Positions 55,506 to 64,000 of a stretch of DNA of 64,000 bases are shown piece by piece. The notes beneath the pieces were generated by a model. The model did no database searches and had not been told where the DNA came from. It saw only the letters and a list, made by a program, of their open reading frames with translations. Position numbers and translations under genes: made by a program. Location of the stretch: positions 3,227,501 to 3,291,500 of the forward strand of contig NC_011898.1 of NCBI RefSeq assembly GCF_000022065.1, read 5' to 3'. Each line of letters opens with the position of its first letter. Position 1 is the stretch's first letter. The stretch is from Ruminiclostridium cellulolyticum H10 (GTDB taxonomy: Bacteria > Bacillota > Clostridia > Acetivibrionales > DSM-1351).

Positions 55506-57083
55506 CTATGTAAAAATCCGTTTTGTGGCTTCAATCAGTTCTCTGGTTCCATCTGTTATGGCAAGGTCATCAAGCAAGCCTAAAAACTCCATTTCCTTTT
55601 GCTTTATTTGCAAATTCAAATCAACCATTTCGTTACTGAGAGCAACGATATCAATTTGCACTTCTTCCTCGAAAGTATCCACATAACGCGGTATATTGAG
55701 ATTATACTCGTTGCGTACAATCTCATCATAATCTGCCAAATGCGCATATTTGTGAATACTCTCTCGCTTTTTATAAGTATCTACGATTTTTTGTATATCT
55801 TCTTTGCGCAAGTTGTTTTGATTCTTTTGTTTCTCAAAATCCTTTGAGGCATCTATAAACAGAACATCTCGTTTGCCTCGATTTTTCTTCATAATCAACA
55901 CTGTAGTCGGGATGCTTGTACCGTAAAAAATATTGGCAGGAAGCCCTATAACTGCATCGATAGCACCCATTTCGAGTAAAGTTTTTCTGATTACGCCCTC
56001 TGATGCACCTCTGAATAATACGCCATGGGGTAAAACAATTCCCATTGTTCCGTTCTCATTCAAATGATAGAATCCATGAAGCAAAAATGAAAAATCGGCC
56101 TTGGATTTGGGTGCAAGCTTTCCATAGCGTTCAAAGCGTGGATCACTTAAAAATTTATCATCCGCACTCCAATTTGCCGAATATGGAGGATTCATAACAA
56201 CGGCATTAAAAAGATACGGCTCATCAGATGGCCAATCCTCATCAAGTGTATCACCGTTTCTAAGCCGCATCTGTGATTGCTCAACATTATGCAAAATTAA
56301 ATTCATTCGTGCCAGATTATACGTTGTTGTATTAAGTTCTTGTCCGTGATAATGTACTTTCCACGGGTTTTTTACAAACTGACGAATATTGAGCATCAGC
56401 GAACCTGAACCCATTGCAGGGTCATAGATGTGAAACGGTGCGACTTCTTCTTGCCCTATAGAAACAATTTCGGAGATGATTTTGCTTACAGTTTGTGGTG
56501 TGTAAAATTCTCCCGCTTTTTTGCCTGCTCCTGCGGCAAACTGGCCAATCAAGTATTCATAAGCATCTCCTATGACATCGCCATCGTGACCAAAAAGGTA
56601 GATCTCATCAAGAGCCTTTATTACTTCGGTTATGGTTATATTTCTCTGTTGGGCGTTTGCTCCCAATTTCGTAGAGGTTAAATCAATATCATCAAATAAT
56701 CCCGTAAAGTGGTTGCCCTGACGCCCCAGTTCTATAAATGCGTTTTGAAGGTCAGAAATTTGAAGTTCATATTCATCGGCCTTTTTTCTAAGTGTATAAA
56801 AAAGATAATCGGGAACAATAAAATAACCTAACTTTTTGGAGATTATATCTTTAACGTCCGCTGAGTCTTCTTTATACCACTCCAACAGTCCGGCGAGTTG
56901 GTCGTGTCTGTTCGGATACTCAGATACCTTTCCATGTTCTTCTTCGTAAACGGCACGTAATTCTTGGTCTGATAAGTATTTATAGAAAATCAGTCCGAGC
57001 AGATAATTCTTATATTCACTGGCATCCATTTTGCCGCGCAATATATCAGCGCTTGCCCATAACTGATTGTTAAGATCACTCAT
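55506..57083 (-). CDS. hsdM: HsdM, type I N6-adenine DNA methyltransferase
   Basis: 525 residues: N-terminal helical HsdM_N domain (SDLNNQLWASADILRGKMDA), SAM motif HIYDPAMGSGSLMLNI and the N6-adenine motif IV NPPYSANW. It methylates one adenine in each half of the target and is required for restriction too. It overlaps the hsdR stop by four bases (ATGA), so translation is coupled. Full length. Confidence 0.95.
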   Translation of the reverse strand: MSDLNNQLWASADILRGKMDASEYKNYLLGLIFYKYLSDQELRAVYEEEHGKVSEYPNRHDQLAGLLEWYKEDSADVKDIISKKLGYFIVPDYLFYTLRKKADEYELQISDLQNAFIELGRQGNHFTGLFDDIDLTSTKLGANAQQRNITITEVIKALDEIYLFGHDGDVIGDAYEYLIGQFAAGAGKKAGEFYTPQTVSKIISEIVSIGQEEVAPFHIYDPAMGSGSLMLNIRQFVKNPWKVHYHGQELNTTTYNLARMNLILHNVEQSQMRLRNGDTLDEDWPSDEPYLFNAVVMNPPYSANWSADDKFLSDPRFERYGKLAPKSKADFSFLLHGFYHLNENGTMGIVLPHGVLFRGASEGVIRKTLLEMGAIDAVIGLPANIFYGTSIPTTVLIMKKNRGKRDVLFIDASKDFEKQKNQNNLRKEDIQKIVDTYKKRESIHKYAHLADYDEIVRNEYNLNIPRYVDTFEEEVQIDIVALSNEMVDLNLQIKQKEMEFLGLLDDLAITDGTRELIEATKRIFT

Positions 57084-60000
57084 GATTGTGTTACCTCTGC
57101 TTTCTTTAATTCAATAGCCAAATTTGAAAGTTCTTCTCTTAGGGGTAACAATTTATCCTCAATAGTTGCTTTCCAGTAGGCCTCTATCGTTCGGCGTCGC
57201 TCTCTAAACTTTTTATGAAACTTCCTTTCAAATTCCTCTTGTGTTATGGAAGATTTGTCAATAATCACGTTGATGTATGGAACCTCCACCTTATCGTTAC
57301 GGTATTCATGAAAGCTAACCAACAAATCGTCATCCGAAACCTTGAGCACAGCTGCTGTTTCAGCAATTATCTCACCAATTAGCTTCTTAAAATGAGATGC
57401 AACTTTGTCTATGACCTCCTGTTCATCTGAAAGCGTACCTAATATCTCATCATAGGCCACTTTAACAATAGGGGGCTTTTTTTTGATTATTTCATCAAAT
57501 CTCTGTTTATTGTCCTCTTTTTGTATATCCCTAAGAAGCTGAGCTATGTAATAACTGTCAATTTTCTCTTCAAGAGTCGCGCGTTGATCTGACGAAAACT
57601 CTATTTTAAACAATTCCGCAATTTCCTCGTCACCCATATTGTGTTCAGCAAACGTTTCTTTGACTTCGGCCTTCAGATTCTCAATATTGCCTAATTCGTC
57701 CGAAATGGTTTGAGTTATATTGCGAAACTTATCAAACTCATCCTCATATTCCTCATAGCTTTTTATGGCTTCTTCAAGCTTACTCAAGGTTTGAAAAGTT
57801 TTAATGGTACTGAGTTGCTTTTTGATGTTTTCCGGGTCTTTAGCCAATTCTTTATAAGCTTCCTCAAAATTCTTGTAAGCGACCTTGAAGCTTTGCTTAA
57901 CCTCTGCATACTGCTTTGGCACAAGATTTTCCCAATCCCTCTCCTCGTTTGAAAACAGTTTTATTGCATCTCTAACATTCGCTACCATTGTTTTCGGTTT
58001 GCGAAATGTAACGATCATGCCGATGTTTTTGCCAGGATATGTGCGGTTAGTCCGAGAAAATGCTTGCAGTAATTTTTGATAGCGCAATTCTCTGTCCACA
58101 TAAAGTGTTTGAATCGTAGGTGCGTCAAAGCCTGTCAAGAGCCTATCCACAACGATTACAAAATCCAGCCACTGCCCATCTTTCTGATATTGCGCCTCTT
58201 TTCTGGCAAGGCGTTTATTAATATTTTGATTATACAGATTTATATCCGTATATTTTGTACCGAACATAGCATTGTACTGCTCCATAATTTCAGATATTTC
58301 ATTGTTCGCATCAATTATTCCATCTTGGTTTTCAGCAACCGAATAAGTAATTGCCACACGCGGGAATTCAGGATCATTTAGTCGTCTGCGCTCATCTAAT
58401 GGATTACCTATGATAAGTTCTCCTGTTTTTTTGAGTACGAGCAGTTTATGGTATATCAGTTTTGCCTGAGCTATGGAATGAGTAGTAAGAATAGCGCTCA
58501 TTGTGGGAATACCATCTATAACCCTGAATTTTTCCAGTATAGACTGATGACGGAATATTTTTTTCAACATGGCTTCGATATAGGCATCATTCTCATAGTC
58601 TGAGGTTTCTAAAAGTGCCTCCTTATCTATAGCATCAGTCATAGAAAGCAGTTTTATCTGTGGGTCATCATCAGGATATTTTTTACTGAGCTTACTTAGG
58701 TACAGTCGAGTTTCCTCATCCTCACTCATAAGTGAATGATACTCTACCTGAAAATCTAGCACAGATTTATCATCCATGGCGTTCTTGGTAGTATAAGCAT
58801 GAAGAAGCTCACCATATTGATCGAATGTCGTGCGGGCATAAGTGCCATTTTCCTGTTTTTTGTTCTCCTCGAAAATCGGAGTACCAGTAAGGCCTATCCA
58901 GGTAGATTTTGGAAAAAACTTCTTGATTGCTTTCATTTCCTTATCAGAAACAGCACGATGACACTCATCTACAATAAACACAATGTGCTCACCCTTAAGT
59001 TTCTCAAATTTATTTACCTCTGCTTCTGCACAGTCACGTATTGCATGACTCAACTTCTGGATTGTTGTAACAATAATGGTGTTGCTGTTCTTTTTGCTTA
59101 TGAAATTATGCACCAGCTCACGTCGGTTATTGATACCTACAATAAGCGTATTGTCTGTGGCATCTCCCGTGGAAAGCCCTGTGTTGTATTCAGAAGCAAA
59201 TTTAGAAAACTCATCTTTGGTTTGGCTGTCTAAGTCTCTGCGGTCAACAATCATCACTGTTCGAGAAACTGAAACTGCCGACTGAGCAAGTAGCTTGGTA
59301 GCGACAAAGCTGGTTATCGTTTTGCCTGAACCGGTGGCATGCCAGACAAAACCTCCCTTATGACTATAGGCCTGTTGCATTATTGTCTTTATCGCATGTA
59401 TCTGATACGGACGCAGCACCATCACAAACTTTTGATTCTTCTTATCATCCACCAAAATAGTAAATCGACTTATAAGCTCATGCGCCATTGGTATACTGAG
59501 AACCTTACGCGTGAAGTCGTATAAATCCTCTACTGGAGTATTATCCTGCTCGCGCCAGTTGAATAGGAATTTCTTAGCAGACTCAAAATCATTGTTTGTT
59601 CTCGGGCGAGCAAAGTATCTTGTTGAAACTTTATTGCTGATTATGAAGATCTGCACAGTAGCATATATACCATTAAAAAAACCTGATTGCGCATAACGTT
59701 CAATCTGCTTAAACGCCTGCCGATAGCCGTCTTTGGCAACCTCATTTTTCAATTCTATATGTATTATGGGCAATCCGTTTATAAGCAGAGTAACATCTCC
59801 ACGCGTAGTTCTACCTTCTGTTGTCGGCACAATTTGGCTTACAACCTCATAACTGGAGATCCCCCCAGCAATATCCTTATTGCTGAAAAGTGTAAGTGTT
59901 ATCTTACCCTTAGAAATATCTTCTCGCTCAATGGGTATTTGAGCTATCCCATTCTCCCCTCTTAACCATACAGCAGCTAAAAATGGTGTTTGGGTTAATC

Positions 60001-60205
60001 GCGTAAACTCATTTTTTATCTGCTCAAATTCACTATCAGTAAGCAATATACCTTCCAATGCCGCAAGATTAATCCTGTTGATATGCCCGCGCAAATTGCT
60101 CCAAAGGGCAATTTCTGTTTTTATATCACCACGATATGTCCATTGATTTCCCCTCATAGTTAAAATGTCAATAAACATCTTTTCAATTTGATTCTCAGGT
60201 GTCAT
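57080..60205 (-). CDS. hsdR: HsdR, type I restriction endonuclease subunit
   Basis: 1041 residues from the ATG at 60205, preceded by GGGGGG with 4-base spacing; the frame extends to 60325 without a better start. N-terminal PD-(D/E)xK nuclease (GLPIIHIELKNEVAKDGYRQ), then SF2 translocase motifs: Walker A HATGSGKTITSF, DECHRA, LTGTPIF, LTGFDAPTIQTLYVD, LLQAFSRTNR. It cuts DNA after ATP-driven translocation. First gene of hsdR-hsdM-hsdS. Confidence 0.95.
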   Translation of the reverse strand: MTPENQIEKMFIDILTMRGNQWTYRGDIKTEIALWSNLRGHINRINLAALEGILLTDSEFEQIKNEFTRLTQTPFLAAVWLRGENGIAQIPIEREDISKGKITLTLFSNKDIAGGISSYEVVSQIVPTTEGRTTRGDVTLLINGLPIIHIELKNEVAKDGYRQAFKQIERYAQSGFFNGIYATVQIFIISNKVSTRYFARPRTNNDFESAKKFLFNWREQDNTPVEDLYDFTRKVLSIPMAHELISRFTILVDDKKNQKFVMVLRPYQIHAIKTIMQQAYSHKGGFVWHATGSGKTITSFVATKLLAQSAVSVSRTVMIVDRRDLDSQTKDEFSKFASEYNTGLSTGDATDNTLIVGINNRRELVHNFISKKNSNTIIVTTIQKLSHAIRDCAEAEVNKFEKLKGEHIVFIVDECHRAVSDKEMKAIKKFFPKSTWIGLTGTPIFEENKKQENGTYARTTFDQYGELLHAYTTKNAMDDKSVLDFQVEYHSLMSEDEETRLYLSKLSKKYPDDDPQIKLLSMTDAIDKEALLETSDYENDAYIEAMLKKIFRHQSILEKFRVIDGIPTMSAILTTHSIAQAKLIYHKLLVLKKTGELIIGNPLDERRRLNDPEFPRVAITYSVAENQDGIIDANNEISEIMEQYNAMFGTKYTDINLYNQNINKRLARKEAQYQKDGQWLDFVIVVDRLLTGFDAPTIQTLYVDRELRYQKLLQAFSRTNRTYPGKNIGMIVTFRKPKTMVANVRDAIKLFSNEERDWENLVPKQYAEVKQSFKVAYKNFEEAYKELAKDPENIKKQLSTIKTFQTLSKLEEAIKSYEEYEDEFDKFRNITQTISDELGNIENLKAEVKETFAEHNMGDEEIAELFKIEFSSDQRATLEEKIDSYYIAQLLRDIQKEDNKQRFDEIIKKKPPIVKVAYDEILGTLSDEQEVIDKVASHFKKLIGEIIAETAAVLKVSDDDLLVSFHEYRNDKVEVPYINVIIDKSSITQEEFERKFHKKFRERRRTIEAYWKATIEDKLLPLREELSNLAIELKKAEVTQS

Positions 60206-61425
60206 GTTTCCCCCCAATATATGACGTACAACGACCCTGTCACTTGTTATCGCCCAATATAGCTTTTTTATTAAGTAAAATCCGTTCAAGTCTTTATTCA
60301 AGATTTTTGTATGTACAATATTCATTAAATATACTCACTCACTACTGTGCGTACCTTAACCCTTGAATTTGTCATATGTAATGGCTCTTTGGCTTTATAA
60401 AACACTACACTTACATTGTAAACTGCTATCCCTTATTTTCCGTTTGAGCTGGCTCCTGCCTTCCATCTTCATAATCCTCTCCTGTCTTGAACGGTTTAAA
60501 AATATGCCTTTTAAACCTAGTGGTATATAGGAGGAAATGTATAATTCAACTTTATCTTTATTAGATTTTATTCAAAGTAGTTTCTTTATAGAAATAAAAC
60601 GAAATAGGTTCATAAATTCTAGCTTTCTATTAGCTATACTTTGGCTAACATCATTATTAACAGAATATTATATAAGCTTTTTCCAGCGCTATAATAATAA
60701 ATGATTTTTACAATGTCGGCAAAAATTTAAGCCAGATGTTATATAAAAATTGCGTACAATGTATTTATCATTTTAGTTTTTCATCTTCTATTAATGCTTT
60801 AGTTATCTTTAAATCTTGAATGTAAACATCAATACAATTTTGTTTCACTTGACAATTAATAAAATGAACCCCCTGTCTCAGCATCTATGTTTTTAATTGT
60901 CCAATTTTATAGCTTTGCAATCGTGAGTATAAATATTATCTTCATTTAGGTGTTCTTCAAATGCCTTACTATTATTGAACGAAAAAATACGGCGAGCTAT
61001 ATCAATCACATTCTTAACTAAAACTATACATCACATCAAACTCTTCATTCTTTTAAATAAAAGTTCTTTCAATATCTATTTATCTACCCATATTAAAATT
61101 TATATTAATGCATAACGGCCTCTAAATATACTTGCCAGTAATTTATCATTAAATCATTATATATCTTTGCTGTCCTGAGTAAGTTTTTTCTATAGCATTA
61201 ATATCATTTTTTGGTAGAATATAATTTAAGGACAACGTTTCTAAAAATAGACGATCACTTCTAAGAATTCTGAACTATTCATATCTTTTAATAAAATACT
61301 TCGCCTGCTAGAAAATTGCCCCTTTTACTTTTTGCAATTTAGTTCGCTGGCATTTAGCTTTTAATCCCTCTTCCAATAATAATTTAAGCAACACCATTAT
61401 TTTAGATTGTATATCTTTTAATAAG
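60206..61425. other. Gene-poor AT-rich region
   Basis: About 1.2 kb without a supported gene. A minus-strand tail near 60430-60530 reads FKPFKTGEDYEDGRQEPAQT and stops, possibly the C terminus of a lost gene. The rest is AT-rich with stops in all frames and must include the hsd promoter. Confidence 0.4.
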
Positions 61426-61665
61426 TTATTTCAACCTAAAATAAACATTTTTCCCAATATATATATAATTATATCTATTGATTACAATTTTGGACTTAAA
61501 CTGTATTTCAACAATATCTTCTTTGATGACCTTGACGTCTTGTACGAGTATGCGCATTAAATCGTCATCAAATTCCCGAACCCCGTGGGTTACTTTTTTC
61601 AGTCATGTATTCATGTCATTGACTCTCACCGAAAATTCGCAGCCTATTTTTGTTCCATGACCCTA
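61426..61665 (-). pseudogene. C-terminal relic of a large serine recombinase
   Basis: The minus frame reads TKIGCEFSVRVNDMN, a stop, then VREFDDDLMRILVQDVKVIK and EDIVEIQFKSKIVI. This parallels the end of the intact recombinase downstream (QFDNELVRRLIQSVKVVSKE, KVIVQFKSGKVVE). Stops and loss of the rest mark it as debris of an older insertion of the same family. Confidence 0.65.
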
Positions 61666-61942
61666 TTTAGCTTCTTTTGACTTAAGCATCTTAATCTGTT
61701 CAGTTTTTATCTGATACTGCCCATTAAAATCTTCAGTGACCTCTCTCTTATGTGCGATTTGGAGTTTTTAAACTTTCTTGAACAGCTCTGTGTAGAATAT
61801 TTGCGAATAGAACCCATCACCCTAATATTTTACATATTCCAAAATTTTACTAGCTGTTCTGAGGTACCGGATGGGTTCTTCGTTGGCATACAGAAAACCA
61901 GTCTCAGCCATCCCCCTCGAAATCTCCAGAAGGAGGTTTCTA

Positions 61943-62053
61943 ATGCATAATCCTAAAATATATTATTTACTGCATTCAACTTGGAATCGTCCAGCTGAAT
62001 TTTCTTTTCCATCAGCGTGTAAAAACAAAGCCGTAAAGTTCAAGACCAAATAA
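61943..62053 (+). CDS. Possible 36-residue small protein
   Basis: An excellent AGAAGGAGG site lies 7 bases before an ATG opening MHNPKIYYLLHSTWNRPAEF and ending SACKNKAVKFKTK. No family recognised and it is convergent with the recombinase gene. Could be chance; support is the translation signal only. Confidence 0.3.
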   Translation: MHNPKIYYLLHSTWNRPAEFSFPSACKNKAVKFKTK

Positions 62054-62079
62054 TGTATTATTTTATACACTGACTTCTA

Positions 62080-63687
62080 TTACAATAACCTTTCAACCAC
62101 TTTCCCCGACTTAAACTGCACAATAACCTTTTCCTTCGACACTACCTTAACACTTTGAATCAGCCTGCGTACAAGTTCATTATCGAATTGAGTAATTCCA
62201 TTGCTGCTGTCGAAAAATTTTGTTATATCATCTATCCTTTGTTCATTATTTGCTCTTAGCTTTTCTTTCTCTACAAACTCCTTTTTCTGCTTTTGCAGGA
62301 CGGATATTTTCTTTGATATTTGCTCGAATTTAGTATCATATGCGTTACTACCAGAACCTGCTTTTGCATTGAGCTCCACATATTGGAGCAGCTGCTCTTG
62401 CAAAGTATAAAGCTGTTCATCTATTCTTTTCTGTGAAGACTGCTCAGTATTTTCTTTTATGGCAGTCAATATATTTCCCTTCAGTGTATCTGCAAAACCT
62501 CTGTGTCCATATATTACTGAGTTTATTACCTCCATGACTGCCATTTCTATGTTTTCCTCCTTAAGTGTAGGAGAATACTGACATACCTTGGTTCCATGCT
62601 CTAGCCTATTTATACATCTCCATACTATCTTTTTCTTTCCGTTTTTTGCCCAGGTTGTCCTACGGTAGTGACTCCCGCATTCCGCACAGATTAATATTTC
62701 TGTCAAAGCAAACTGCGAGCTGTATTTTGATGTTCCTGCTTTACCTTTATGAAGCTCTGCACGACGTGCTTTTTCCTCCTGCACCCGATAAAATAGAGGC
62801 TTTGGTATTATTGCTTCATGACTGTCCTCCACATAATATTGCGGAACAATTCCATTATTTTTTACTCGTTTTTTTGTGAGATAGTCTACAGTATAGGTTT
62901 TCTGGAGCAAGGCATCCCCCATATATTTTTCATTGCTCAGCATTTTGTCTATTACAGACGTTGACCATTTTTGTCTTCCAGTAACTGTCGTTATCCCTTC
63001 CTCCTCAAGTCCTTTCTTTATGTTTATAATGCTTTCTCCCTCAAGGTATTGTCTGAATATCCTTTTAACAAGTGCAGCTTCCTCTGGTACTATTACAAGA
63101 TCTCCATTTTCGTTTTTGGTATAGCCTAAGAACTTGTTATGGTTAACATATATTTTCCCCTGCTGGAAACGATGGACCACACCCCATCTGGTGTTAGTGC
63201 TTAGTGAACGACTCTCCTCCTGTGCAAGGCTTCCTAGAATAGTAATCAGAAGCTCTCCTGCTCCGTCTAAGGTATTGATATTTTCTTTTTCAAAGTATAC
63301 TGCAATGTTTTTTTCTCTTAGCTGTCTTATATATGAAATGCAGTCAAGTGTATTCCTGGCAAAGCGGCTAATGGATTTAGTTATTATCATGTCGATTCTT
63401 CCTGCCATGCAGTCCTCTATCATGCGGTTGAATTCTACACGCTTTTTGGTATTTGTTCCGCTGATACCCTCGTCTGCATATATCCCTGCAAATATCCACT
63501 TGGGATTCGTCTGTATTGCTCTTGTGTAATGGTCTACCTGTGCCTGATAGCTTGACTGCTGTTCCTCAAGCTCAGTACTGACACGGCAGTAAGCTGCAAC
63601 CCTGAGCTTGATTTCTTCTGTACGGCTATGAATATTATATGTGGGATCCGCAGGTATTACTGATACCGTTCTTCTTGCTCCCGGCAT
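62080..63687 (-). CDS. Large serine recombinase
   Basis: 535 residues. N-terminal resolvase domain with the nucleophilic serine in AAYCRVSTELEEQ (about S38), DEGISGTNTKKRVEFNRMIE and ITKSISRFARN; recombinase domain (WSTSVIDKMLSNEKYMGDAL); zinc ribbon ICAECGSHYRR...WRCINR; long C-terminal coiled coil (about 400-480). Such enzymes integrate and excise phages, ICEs and transposons. Its start overlaps the end of the upstream partner by 31 bases. Probably the integrase of the element whose edge lies near the end of the window. Confidence 0.93.
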   Translation of the reverse strand: MPGARRTVSVIPADPTYNIHSRTEEIKLRVAAYCRVSTELEEQQSSYQAQVDHYTRAIQTNPKWIFAGIYADEGISGTNTKKRVEFNRMIEDCMAGRIDMIITKSISRFARNTLDCISYIRQLREKNIAVYFEKENINTLDGAGELLITILGSLAQEESRSLSTNTRWGVVHRFQQGKIYVNHNKFLGYTKNENGDLVIVPEEAALVKRIFRQYLEGESIINIKKGLEEEGITTVTGRQKWSTSVIDKMLSNEKYMGDALLQKTYTVDYLTKKRVKNNGIVPQYYVEDSHEAIIPKPLFYRVQEEKARRAELHKGKAGTSKYSSQFALTEILICAECGSHYRRTTWAKNGKKKIVWRCINRLEHGTKVCQYSPTLKEENIEMAVMEVINSVIYGHRGFADTLKGNILTAIKENTEQSSQKRIDEQLYTLQEQLLQYVELNAKAGSGSNAYDTKFEQISKKISVLQKQKKEFVEKEKLRANNEQRIDDITKFFDSSNGITQFDNELVRRLIQSVKVVSKEKVIVQFKSGKVVERLL

Positions 63688-64000
63688 TTCAATCTCTCCT
63701 TTTTTGTTTTTCTATTCGATTCGTATGCTGTTTCCGCTGCTGTTCCGTTTATGAATTCAAATCGGAGTATGCCACTGGTATATATAGTTATGTTCCGTAT
63801 TATCTGCAAAAATAAACCCCTGTCGAAGGCTTCAACAGAGGTAATGTCATTAAGAGAATTTTTTAGTTTATTTGTCTGATATGTAAAGTCATCCGCCGAG
63901 CAGTTCATGTATTCCTCTGCTGCATTGTCAAACAGCAGCCTTACTGCTTCCCTTGGGTCTGAACAACTCTGACCTGATTTATATATGAGTTCAGGGTTAT
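63657..64000 (-). CDS. C-terminal part of a recombinase-associated protein (runs off the right edge)
   Basis: The frame is open to the window edge: NPELIYKSGQSCSDPREAVR, LLFDNAAEEYMNCSADDFTY, IIRNITIYTSGILRFEFING, ending CREQEERYQ. The last block resembles the C-terminal tail of a second large serine recombinase, often encoded in tandem pairs or trios. It overlaps the next recombinase start, consistent with a cassette. Partial. Confidence 0.6.
   Translation of the reverse strand, partial: NPELIYKSGQSCSDPREAVRLLFDNAAEEYMNCSADDFTYQTNKLKNSLNDITSVEAFDRGLFLQIIRNITIYTSGILRFEFINGTAAETAYESNRKTKKERLKCREQEERYQ

Noticed and set aside
60206-61425. Possible tRNA or other RNA genes in the long gap
   Set aside because: No cloverleaf, CCA end or conserved RNA motif could be recognised by eye.

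Overview
The window looks like an IS-riddled accessory region of a low-GC Gram-positive chromosome, most likely a clostridium. This rests on the AT-rich sequence, strong AGGAGG-type ribosome binding sites, TTG starts, a lipoprotein sugar-binding protein, VanZ and bacteriocin-type membrane proteins, and clostridial-looking IS families. The genus is not proven.

Layout. 1-0.2 kb: 5' end of an AraC-type regulator. 0.6-3.9 kb: a zinc-finger remnant, a VanZ protein, a bacteriocin-immunity-type permease, a broken McrB-like fragment and the 5' end of a group II intron sitting just after a terminator. 3.9-11.7 kb: a monosaccharide ABC importer (binding protein, ATPase, permease) divergent from a DeoR regulator that is followed by a second sugar ATPase. 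Two copies of one 1293-bp IS481-type element (7-bp target duplications) hit this locus. One separates ATPase from permease but supplies a new in-frame start; the other swaps the last two residues of the second ATPase. 13-16.6 kb: IS110 debris, a nested palindrome, and an IS3 element carrying a third IS481 copy. 16.6-20.8 kb: a TOTE-type primase-helicase pseudogene with three lesions, and a Fic protein. 21.2-30.6 kb: a recombinase fragment and a peptide-exporter/MacB-like ABC operon whose permease gene is cut by an IS3 and an IS110 element and whose first gene is truncated by IS66. 30.6-34.6 kb: IS66 and the fourth IS481 copy.

34.8-60.2 kb is a defence island on the minus strand. It holds a four-gene operon (metallo-beta-lactamase-fold protein, trypsin-like protease, small middle protein, Rad50-like ABC ATPase) resembling ABC-three-component conflict systems. 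Next is a pPIWI-RE island (Cas4/RecB-like nuclease, restriction endonuclease, DinG/XPD-like Fe-S helicase, pPIWI-RE protein), in which the helicase appears to be joined to an upstream 126-codon frame by a canonical A AAA AAG -1 slippery site. Then come a GNAT-like protein and a type I restriction-modification operon (hsdR-hsdM-hsdS). A silent hsdS lies opposite the active one and is tied to it by 636-bp inverted repeats flanking a tyrosine recombinase: a shufflon-like specificity switch.

60.2-64 kb: mostly non-coding AT-rich DNA, a recombinase C-terminal relic, an intact large serine recombinase and the end of a partner protein running off the window. Nonsense changes, small indels and IS hits are frequent, so much of the island is decaying, while the ABC-3C, pPIWI-RE and type I RM operons look intact apart from the possible programmed frameshift.
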